A stretch of 37,927 nt of DNA from Bacteroidota bacterium (GTDB taxonomy: Bacteria > Bacteroidota > Bacteroidia > B-17B0 > Aurantibacillaceae): contig JACDED010000028.1 of the NCBI GenBank assembly GCA_013816615.1, positions 1-37,927 of the forward strand. Reading direction: 5' to 3'. The notes under the pieces are model-generated. The model was not told where the DNA came from. It did not search any database and saw nothing but the letters and a program-made list of their open reading frames with translations. This document shows, piece after piece, positions 15,210-21,640 of this stretch (within the stretch, counting starts at the first letter, position 1; every line of letters begins with the position of its first letter). The translations under genes and the position numbers were made by a program.

Positions 15210-16532
15210 ATGAAAAAAAATTACTTTAAAACTTTTTTTGTTGTCTCAGCGTTACTTTTTACCAAAGCAAATGTAAATGCGCAAACATGGTCAACCGTTG
15301 GCACAGGCATGAGCGGCGATGTAAATGCAACTGTGGTGCATAATGGCGAGTTATATGCTGGCGGCACATTTACCACAGCAGGTGGTAATGCTGCAAGTCA
15401 TATTGCCAAATGGAATGGTACTTCATGGTCGGCAATTGGTTCAGGTATAAGTGGTGCTTGTGTGTATGCTTTAGCCGTTTATAATAACGAGTTATATGCT
15501 GGCGGTTCTTTTAGCCTGGCAGGCGGCAATGCAGCAGCTAATATTGCAAAATGGAATGGCACTGCATGGATGCCATTAACAAACGGCACAAATGGAGATG
15601 TATATGTAATGGCTGTTTACAACAATGAATTATACGTTGGCGGTAATTATACCACTGCTGGTGGAAACGCACACTCAAATATTTCGAAATGGAATGGTAG
15701 TGCATGGTCGGCAGTTGGAGCAGGAAATGCAAATAATTCAGTTGTGTCTTTACTGGTGCATAATAATGAACTATACGTTGGTGGTGGTTTTAGTACAATT
15801 GGTGCTACAGGTGCTGCAAGCATTGCCAAATGGAATGGCACAGCGTGGGCAGCTTTAGGTTCAGGTACTACAGGCGGAAGCGGTGGTGTATTATCTATGG
15901 CTGTTTATGGCGGCGACTTACATGTTGGCGGAAACTTTACTACTGCCGGAGGAAATCCTGCAAGCAGAGTTGCCAAGTGGAATGGTTCTGCATGGTCGGC
16001 TTTAGGCGCGGGTTTAAGTGGCCTTGCGGGCTCTTATGCTTTAACGACTTATAACGGCGAGCTGTATACCGCAGGTCTTTTTACTACAGCCGGGGGAAAT
16101 CCTGCAAGCAGAGTGGCAAGATGGAATGGTAGCACATGGAGCACTCTAACAAGTGGTGTTGATAGCTATGGATGGTCGCTTTGCGTTTACAACAGTGATC
16201 TATATATTGGAGGAAATTTTACAACAGCTGGTGGCAACAGCGCTAATTACATTGCAAAATGGAATACGCCTGCTTCCGGCCTTCACGATTACTCAGTAAA
16301 CAATGACTTAACTATTTTCCCTGATCCCGCAACTACAGATATAACTATTCGTTTAAAAGAGTACTCTCCTTCAAAATTACAGGTAATAAATTCTAAAGGA
16401 CAAGTATGTCTGGAATTAAAAATAGATTCAGAAAATACAAATCTTGATATTTCACCTCTTTCGCAAGGCATGTACTTTGTAAAAATAACCAATGAAAGAA
16501 CGACCATTGTTAAAAAAATAATTAAACATTAA
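15210..16532 (+). CDS. Secreted seven-repeat beta-propeller with T9SS sorting domain
   Basis: 440 residues. Signal peptide about 1-24 (ending NVNAQ). Residues about 25-360 are seven repeats of about 46 residues. Each has the pattern ELYAGGTFTTAGG, a short linker, IAKWNGTSWSAIG and a loop. The WNG tryptophan blades make a kelch/galactose-oxidase-like propeller likely. The final about 80 residues (DLTIFPDPATTDITI ... GMYFVKITN ... VKKIIKH) are a type A T9SS sorting domain, so it should be a cell-surface protein. At DNA level the repeats are about 138 bp units, similar enough to recombine. Binding partner unknown. Confidence 0.8.
   Translation: MKKNYFKTFFVVSALLFTKANVNAQTWSTVGTGMSGDVNATVVHNGELYAGGTFTTAGGNAASHIAKWNGTSWSAIGSGISGACVYALAVYNNELYAGGSFSLAGGNAAANIAKWNGTAWMPLTNGTNGDVYVMAVYNNELYVGGNYTTAGGNAHSNISKWNGSAWSAVGAGNANNSVVSLLVHNNELYVGGGFSTIGATGAASIAKWNGTAWAALGSGTTGGSGGVLSMAVYGGDLHVGGNFTTAGGNPASRVAKWNGSAWSALGAGLSGLAGSYALTTYNGELYTAGLFTTAGGNPASRVARWNGSTWSTLTSGVDSYGWSLCVYNSDLYIGGNFTTAGGNSANYIAKWNTPASGLHDYSVNNDLTIFPDPATTDITIRLKEYSPSKLQVINSKGQVCLELKIDSENTNLDISPLSQGMYFVKITNERTTIVKKIIKH
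15320..16265 (+). repeat. Seven degenerate ~138-bp in-gene tandem repeats
   Basis: Repeat units are recognisable by the recurring GCAAATGGAATGG-like block encoding KWNG and by ACTGCTGGTGG-like sequence encoding TAGG. They code for the propeller blades. Blades 5 and 6 share the longest near-identical tract (GGAAATCCTGCAAGCAGAGT at 15951-15970 and 16096-16115). Confidence 0.75.
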
Positions 16533-16554
16533 CTTTTTTTTACCGTTTAAAATA

Positions 16555-16583
16555 AAAAAGCAGGATAATTTCCTGCTTTTTTT
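16555..16583 (+). terminator. Rho-independent terminator after the propeller gene
   Basis: AAAAAGCAGGA (16555-16565) pairs with TCCTGCTTTTT (16571-16581) across TAATT, followed by T's. It lies 23 bp after the propeller stop and just before the DUF1801 gene. Confidence 0.85.
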
Positions 16584-16607
16584 ATTTTTACAAATGCTCA
16601 GCGTAAA

Positions 16608-16994
16608 ATGAAACATCTTCAAAAAATAAATTCATTCACACATTTTTTTGATCTTCTACCCGGGAACGAAAAAATAATTGTGGATGTATTAAGACAGATC
16701 ATTCTTGAAACATTACCTCAAAGCTGTAAAGAAAAATTAGCGTATAACGTGCCCTATTTTTACGGCAGCAAAAGAATTTGCCTTATATGGCCAGCGAGTG
16801 TGCCCCGCGGAGGAATTAAGAAAGGTGTATTGTTAGGATTTTGTTACGGTTACAAATTAAAGGATGAAGATAATTACCTTATACACGGTACTAATAAACA
16901 GGTGTACTATAAAATATTTCAGTCGGCCGAAGAAATAGATGAAGCCGCAATTAAAAAATTATTAAAAGAGGCGATACTATTAGATGGTATTTAA
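16608..16994 (+). CDS. DUF1801 (YdhG-like) domain protein
   Basis: 128 residues, the second DUF1801 protein in the window. The order is a helix (DLLPGNEKIIVDVLRQIILE), PQSCKEKLAYNVPYFYGSKRICLIWPAS (family acceptor strands), KKGVLLGFCYGYKLKDEDNYL and a C-terminal helix IDEAAIKKLLKEAI. Function unknown; relatives include frataxin-fold proteins of the YdhG type. It directly follows a terminator, so it has its own promoter. Just downstream, on the other strand, is a LuxR relic. Confidence 0.75.
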   Translation: MKHLQKINSFTHFFDLLPGNEKIIVDVLRQIILETLPQSCKEKLAYNVPYFYGSKRICLIWPASVPRGGIKKGVLLGFCYGYKLKDEDNYLIHGTNKQVYYKIFQSAEEIDEAAIKKLLKEAILLDGI

Positions 16995-16997
16995 ATT

Positions 16998-17129
16998 TTA
17001 AGGAATAACGATGCCTGTTCGTATGGCGTATTTAACCAGGCCAACCAAAGTTTCGCAATTGGTTTTGTTATAAATGTTTTTTTTATGAAACTGAACAGTA
17101 TTCTCGCTTATTTTTAATGCTTCGGCTAT
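16998..17129 (-). pseudogene. C-terminal relic of a LuxR-type regulator (HTH only)
   Basis: The minus strand reads IAEALKISENTVQFHKKNIY, then NKTNCETLVGLVKYAIRTGIVIP and a TAA at 16998. This is the second half of a LuxR/GerE helix-turn-helix: IAE..xIS.NTV..H.KNI..K....t...V.ya...G. It has lost everything upstream of the recognition helix pair. Homology stops at 17129, exactly where the homology of the oppositely oriented DUF1579 gene begins. Any longer open frame through the junction (to 17180) is antisense to DUF1579 and meaningless. Confidence 0.7.
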
Positions 17130-17141
17130 TGGGAAAGCTTT

Positions 17142-17612
17142 ATGACTCCTGGTGAAAAGCACCAATGGCTGACCGAACAAAACGGCAAATGGAAAGGTGA
17201 AACCACATCGTGGATGGCACCAGATGCACCGGCAACACCCGCTACAGAAATAACTGCCGAAAGCAAAATGATTTTAGGTGGCCGTTACCAGGAATCGGTT
17301 TATAAAGGTAAAATGATGGGAATGGATTTTGAAGGTCGCAGTTTAATGGCTTACGACAATGCTAAAAAAATATTTATAACTACATGGGTAGATAATATGG
17401 GAACCGGCGTGGTGTATATGGAAGGGCCTTATGATGAAAATACAAGAACGATAACGCTTAAAGGTAAAATGACAAACCCCGCAACAGGAAAAGATACAGA
17501 AATGCGCCAGGTGTATAAAATGATAGATGATAAAAATCAAATTATGGAAATGTATTGTAAACAAAATGGCAAAGAGTTTAAGAATATGGAAATTAAACTC
17601 GCGAAAAAATAA
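17142..17612 (+). pseudogene. DUF1579 family protein, 5'-truncated
   Basis: The frame encodes a DUF1579 protein: TPGEKHQWLTEQNGKWKG, ETTSWMAPDAPATPA, MILGGRYQESVYKGKMMGMD, FEGRSLMAYDNAKKIFITTWVDNMGTGVV, ending in MEIKLAKK. Full-length relatives have a signal or lipoprotein segment and about 30 more residues before WESFMTPGE. Here WESF is encoded immediately before the ATG (17130-17141), and upstream the sequence becomes the LuxR relic. A deletion removed both 5' ends and the shared promoter. The ATG at 17142 with GGGAAAG just upstream could still be translated as 156 residues, but no native promoter or export signal remains. Confidence 0.65.
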
Positions 17613-17631
17613 ACATATTAAAAATAAATCT

Positions 17632-17655
17632 AAAGCCGGCTAAGTCCGGCTTTTT
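17632..17655 (+). terminator. Rho-independent terminator after DUF1579
   Basis: AAAGCCGG (17632-17639) pairs with CCGGCTTT (17646-17653) across CTAAGT, followed by T's, 19 bp after the stop. Confidence 0.8.
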
Positions 17656-17667
17656 ATACACTGAAAA

Positions 17668-17892
17668 ATGCCACTTTACAAAAACATTTCTAAAAATTCA
17701 GGAATTATTTCATATAGTTCCGGTAAGGATTTTATAAAAATCGTGTTCAGGGATGGTGAAAGTTATGTGTATTCGTATGTAAGTGCAGGCAAACAACATA
17801 TTGATAAAATGAAAAAGCTTGCTGCACGAGGTAAAGGACTTACCACCTATATAAATAAATATGTAAAAGAAAAATACGCTGCAAAACTATAA
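17668..17892 (+). CDS. Small KTSC-like protein
   Basis: 74 residues: ISYSSGKDFIKIVFRDGESYVYSYVSAGKQHIDKMKKLAARGKGLTTYINKYV. The small beta-meander with a D-G-S-Y-x-Y turn and an alpha-helix resembles KTSC-domain-like proteins that occur as short free-standing genes. No signal peptide. Its start lies 13 bp after a terminator and its end overlaps the convergent NUDIX gene by 6 bp. Function unknown. Confidence 0.6.
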   Translation: MPLYKNISKNSGIISYSSGKDFIKIVFRDGESYVYSYVSAGKQHIDKMKKLAARGKGLTTYINKYVKEKYAAKL

Positions 17893-18357
17893 AGTTTTAT
17901 TTTGTTTCAGGATCTCTTCCAATTCATTGATCAGGCCCTGTTGTCCGGAATTTATTTTTATCAATGCCTTTTCTTTATTAAACCATTCAGCTTTATCTAT
18001 TTCCGGAAAACTTTTCTTTTTAGCCGAACCCGGTGGCCATTCTATTTCAAACATATTGCTTTTAAGTTCTGAAACATTAAATTCACTTTCTATGGCCCAA
18101 GCAAAAATTAATTTTCCACTTTTTTGTTTTATGGGTTTTAATTCAATAAAAGATCCCGTTATTTCCTTACCCGTCTCTTCAACAAATTCTCTTTTAGCGG
18201 TTATTAAAAGGTCTTCTGCTTCACCGGGTTCACCTTTAGGAATGGTCCACGCTCCAATATCTTTCTTTACCCAAAAAGGTCCGCCAGGATGAACAAGTAA
18301 AATTTCCAGGCTTTTATTTTTTATACGGTACACTAAAATTCCGGCACTTTGCTTCAT
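17887..18357 (-). CDS. NUDIX hydrolase
   Basis: 157 residues from MKQSAGILVYR; an upstream in-frame ATG at 18417 only adds a basic tail. The NUDIX box is complete: GEPGEAE, seven residues, then REFVEETG, matching GX5EX7REUXEEXG. The N-terminal SAGILVYR and ILLVHPGGPFWVKKDIGAWTIPKGE are typical of the NTP-pyrophosphohydrolase/Ap4A-type branch. It probably hydrolyses a nucleoside-diphosphate-linked compound; the substrate cannot be told. It is divergent from endonuclease V, with which it shares a short 94-bp intergenic region. Confidence 0.85.
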   Translation of the reverse strand: MKQSAGILVYRIKNKSLEILLVHPGGPFWVKKDIGAWTIPKGEPGEAEDLLITAKREFVEETGKEITGSFIELKPIKQKSGKLIFAWAIESEFNVSELKSNMFEIEWPPGSAKKKSFPEIDKAEWFNKEKALIKINSGQQGLINELEEILKQNKTL

Positions 18358-18451
18358 ATTATTTAATTTTATCTGTCTTATTTTATCGGGTAACGTATTC
18401 TTTACTTTTAACTGCAAAACAAATATCCGGTGTAAATGTTGTTTTTTTAGA

Positions 18452-19153
18452 ATGAATTTACCTGCTATACAATTATATGATGGACTTAAGATTCCTGAAG
18501 CTACTAAAATTCAAAATGAATTACGGGAGAAGATCGACACCGAGGAACGCTTAATACCTGTAACAACAATTGCGGGTGCCGATATTTCGCTAAATCTTTA
18601 CAGTACTACAATTTATGCTGGTATTATTCTTTTATCCTTTCCACAATTACAACCTGTGGCTTACTCTCTTATAAAAAGCGAAACGCATTTTCCATATGTG
18701 CCCGGTTACCTGGCTTTTCGCGAAGTACCCGCACTTGTTAGCGCCTGGGAACAAATGTTTAAAAAACCTAACGTTTTGGTAGTTGACGGGCATGGAATTG
18801 CCCATCCCCGCCGTATGGGTATTGCCACTCACTTTGGAGTCCTAACAGGTCAGGCAACTATGGGTTGTGCCAAGAACATTCTTTGTGGCAAATTTGAAGA
18901 ACCTGCTTTACACAGGGGATCGTTCAGTTCTATTATTGATAAAGGCGAACAAATAGGTTTTGCTTTCAGAAGTAAAGATAAAACTGCACCCGTATTTATT
19001 TCACCAGGACATTTAATAGGAATGCAAAATTGCCTTAACATGGTACAAAAATTTACTGGTAAATACCGTTTACCCGAACCTACACGACTTGCGCATCAAT
19101 TAGTGAACAGATTCAGAAAAGGTGAGCTGGAACAGGGATATCATGAGTTATAA
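18452..19153 (+). CDS. nfi: Endonuclease V (deoxyinosine repair)
   Basis: 233 residues, typical length. Motifs in order: AGADIS (Asp44), PYVPGYLAFRE (the wedge-like PYIP segment and catalytic Glu91), VVDGHGIAHPRRMGIATHFGV (Asp112), and GLAS-like GVLTGQATMGCAKNIL. These three acidic residues match the metal-binding set Asp35/Glu89/Asp110 of the E. coli enzyme. It cleaves DNA one bond 3' of deoxyinosine. The neighbour NUDIX gene is divergent, so a shared damage-repair theme is possible. Confidence 0.92.
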   Translation: MNLPAIQLYDGLKIPEATKIQNELREKIDTEERLIPVTTIAGADISLNLYSTTIYAGIILLSFPQLQPVAYSLIKSETHFPYVPGYLAFREVPALVSAWEQMFKKPNVLVVDGHGIAHPRRMGIATHFGVLTGQATMGCAKNILCGKFEEPALHRGSFSSIIDKGEQIGFAFRSKDKTAPVFISPGHLIGMQNCLNMVQKFTGKYRLPEPTRLAHQLVNRFRKGELEQGYHEL

Positions 19154-19174
19154 CAATAACTTTTTTAATTAATA

Positions 19175-19214
19175 TAGGTAAATATACCTACTTTAAAATA
19201 GGTAAAATTACCTA
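19175..19214 (+). promoter_or_regulatory. Tandem TAGGTA-type palindromes upstream of the YqaE gene
   Basis: Two 16-bp inverted repeats: TAGGTAAATATACCTA (19175-19190) and TAGGTAAAATTACCTA (19199-19214), centre to centre 24 bp. They end 54 bp before the YqaE start codon. Such twin palindromes suit a dimeric repressor or activator. Confidence 0.55.
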
Positions 19215-19268
19215 TTGACAAAGTGATTGAAAATGAATTATCTTTCACTAACATTTAACCAAATAAAC

Positions 19269-19490
19269 ATGAGGTATTTTTTGTGTGTACTACTACCGCC
19301 AATTGCAGTACTATCTACAGGTAGGAACGGCGCATTCATTTTAAATATTTTTCTTACAGCGTTATTTATCCTTCCGGGTATTTTTCATGCTATGTTGATC
19401 ATAAATAAATTTTACGAAGAAAAACTTAGCCAGGAGATCTTAGATGCTGAAGAAGAGCTTTATCATTTTAATCAAATGAATTTAAAGTGA
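19269..19490 (+). CDS. YqaE/Pmp3-family small membrane protein
   Basis: About 73 residues from MRYFLCVLLPPIAVLSTGR. The sequence has the family signature: first helix LLPPIAVLSTGRNGAFILNIFLTALFILPGIFHAMLIINKFY, two transmembrane helices around residues 4-18 and 24-45. It carries an extra acidic C-terminal helix (EEKLSQEILDAEEELYHF) beyond the usual 52-residue length. Relatives in plants and yeast modulate membrane potential and salt tolerance. An upstream in-frame ATG at 19227 falls close behind the operator-like palindromes and is less likely. Confidence 0.85.
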   Translation: MRYFLCVLLPPIAVLSTGRNGAFILNIFLTALFILPGIFHAMLIINKFYEEKLSQEILDAEEELYHFNQMNLK

Positions 19491-19700
19491 CCTGATTTTT
19501 ATTATTGGGGCCATAAAAATTAAATTGGGTATCGATTTCCTAAGTATTTTTTCTATGTAAAAAAAATCGCCGTACTTATTTATACTATTCACATCAATTC
19601 TTCTTCACTTCACCTTTTATAAGATCACTGGCACATAAATATCTGTGAACATTCCTGCGTGCGCGTTCTTTTATTTATTTACAATTTAAAATTTTTACCA

Positions 19701-21596
19701 ATGAAAAAAAATCTCTTTTATTTTGCTTGTATATTCTTTTGTATACAAACATTTACACTCACATCACAAGTTGCAATTAACTCTAGTGTTTTCGGACAAA
19801 ACGCCTGGTGGGTAGATCAAACTAATCCTGCAAATCAAAATTATTTATGGCCAATGGTTGCTGCAAGCGGCGCCACATACGTTCGTATAGGAGGCATTGA
19901 ACCTAATTTTTATCCGCTTTATTCGTGGTCTCCATCTTACACTTTTACAAGCAGTACGCAGGTAGCAAAATTAAAAACCCTTATTGATCAGCTGCGTTTA
20001 AACGGACTTGAACCAATTATCCAGGTAGGCTACAATCCTTTATCATCGTGCCCTGCCACTTCTCCATTAAATGGTATTTCGTTGGCTAACCAGGCATTAA
20101 TTGCCGGTAATCTTGTGGCGAGACTTAATACAGTTGAATATCCAACAAACCCAATTAAATATTGGGTTATTGCGAATGAACCGGATATCTCAACAAATTG
20201 TTCGTGGCCTGGTAAAGGATATGGCTGGTCTAACACATCAGATACAACAAACATTGCCACTTACATTAAAACATTTTCAACACAAATGAAAACGGCAGAT
20301 CCAACTATTAGTATTATTGGCCCTGAACTCGCCAGCTTTGGAAATGATGTTTATTATTCGGTAAATAAGATCATGAATGCTTTGATCAGTAACCCTGCGC
20401 GTCCTGCTTCTGTTATGGGACAGATTACTTCTGGGCCAGCCATTAATAAATATTTTGTAGATATAATTTCTTATCATCATTACCCTTCAAAAACAGTAAG
20501 AGGTGATATTATTGCGCAGCCAACTAATACTGCCAATGGCTTTAAACATAATCTTACAACTACAGCTTCAAACAGAAAAGGGGTTGTAGATATGATCACA
20601 AATAATAACACAGGCCGCTCGATCTCAAATCTTAAAGTAGCAATAACCGAATTTAATTTAGAATACAATAGCGGTTTGGATGAAAGTACAAACTATTCTA
20701 CTATCATAAGTGGTGTAGATAACAGAAGTTTTTTAGCAGGACAATGGCTTGCAGATGTTTTTTCACACGCCATGAATACGTCATCATCTAATCAATCATG
20801 GGTTCAGTTCATGAACCTTTGGTCAACCAAAGAAGGGAATTGTTGGGGAGGTAAAGGGTATATCAGCAGCTGTGGCGCCGGCAACACTAAACGCTCAACC
20901 TATCATCACATGAGCCTTGTTTCAAAACTAAATGGAGATTTTATGATGGGTAGTAATTTCACTAACAGTAATGTAAAAGTTTTTGGATCAAAAAATTGCG
21001 ACGGATTTTTTATTATGGTGTTAAACCAAAATACAGGTGCCGGTACTTCAATTGGCATTAATTTAGGAACAACTACACCTGCGTCAGGTACAGTTAAAGC
21101 AAATGTAAACTTTGGCGCAAACGCAACAAATATTTATGATAACATTAATGCTGAAGAAACTATACTTTATCAATTAGATGCCTGTGGGGTTTTAATGAAA
21201 AGATACAGATATAATGTTTCTGACAATATTGCTAATTCTGTTCCCGCAATTACAACTTATACCGGGAGCTTTTGCACTTCATGCATCGGTGGCGGCAATA
21301 ATGACGGAAGGCTTGCAAACAGCATTAATGACGAAAGCAATGATATAAATTTTAATGCTTACCCAAATCCGTTTAACAATGAGTTAACTGTAAATTATAT
21401 TTTACCTCAGGGAAATACAGGCTCATTAAAGATCTACGAATTGGCTTCAGGAAAAGAAATAATTTCTTCTGCACTTGATCCCGAAAAAACAAACATCACT
21501 TTTGAGAACATAAATATACCTGCAGGCATTTACCTTTGCAAAATAATTACAAGCACAGGAACTACTAAACAATTTAAACTCATAAACATTAAATAA
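19701..21596 (+). CDS. Secreted glycoside-hydrolase-like protein (clan GH-A) with T9SS sorting domain
   Basis: 631 residues from MKKNLFYFAC. Signal peptide ends near TLTSQ. The (beta/alpha)8-type core shows GATYVRIGGIEPN, GLEPIIQVGYN, YWVIANEPD (acid/base Glu160), YHHYPSKT and LKVAITEFNLEYN (nucleophile Glu317). This is the clan GH-A pattern, closest in feel to GH39/GH51/GH79-like enzymes. Residues about 400-540 form a beta-sandwich. The last about 75 residues (NINFNAYPNPFNNELTVNY ... AGIYLCKIITST ... KQFKLINIK) are the T9SS sorting domain. It likely acts outside the cell on a glycan not identifiable here. A strong terminator follows. Confidence 0.75.
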   Translation: MKKNLFYFACIFFCIQTFTLTSQVAINSSVFGQNAWWVDQTNPANQNYLWPMVAASGATYVRIGGIEPNFYPLYSWSPSYTFTSSTQVAKLKTLIDQLRLNGLEPIIQVGYNPLSSCPATSPLNGISLANQALIAGNLVARLNTVEYPTNPIKYWVIANEPDISTNCSWPGKGYGWSNTSDTTNIATYIKTFSTQMKTADPTISIIGPELASFGNDVYYSVNKIMNALISNPARPASVMGQITSGPAINKYFVDIISYHHYPSKTVRGDIIAQPTNTANGFKHNLTTTASNRKGVVDMITNNNTGRSISNLKVAITEFNLEYNSGLDESTNYSTIISGVDNRSFLAGQWLADVFSHAMNTSSSNQSWVQFMNLWSTKEGNCWGGKGYISSCGAGNTKRSTYHHMSLVSKLNGDFMMGSNFTNSNVKVFGSKNCDGFFIMVLNQNTGAGTSIGINLGTTTPASGTVKANVNFGANATNIYDNINAEETILYQLDACGVLMKRYRYNVSDNIANSVPAITTYTGSFCTSCIGGGNNDGRLANSINDESNDINFNAYPNPFNNELTVNYILPQGNTGSLKIYELASGKEIISSALDPEKTNITFENINIPAGIYLCKIITSTGTTKQFKLINIK

Positions 21597-21605
21597 GATC
21601 TCTCA

Positions 21606-21640
21606 AAATAAAAGCACTGTATATACTAGTGCTTTTATTT
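21606..21640. terminator. Bidirectional rho-independent terminator
   Basis: A perfect 13-bp stem, AAATAAAAGCACT (21606-21618) with AGTGCTTTTATTT (21628-21640), loop GTATATACT. It ends the glycosidase gene and, on the minus strand, overlaps the stop codon of hrpB. Confidence 0.85.

Noticed and set aside
15320-16265. CRISPR-like or intergenic tandem repeat
   Set aside because: The units are in frame, about 138 bp, and encode propeller blades with a signal peptide before and a sorting domain after.
19629-19645. TGGCACATAAATATC upstream of the glycosidase, as a sigma-54 promoter
   Set aside because: The -24 box is perfect but the -12 position is TATC, not TTGC, and there is no activator dyad upstream.
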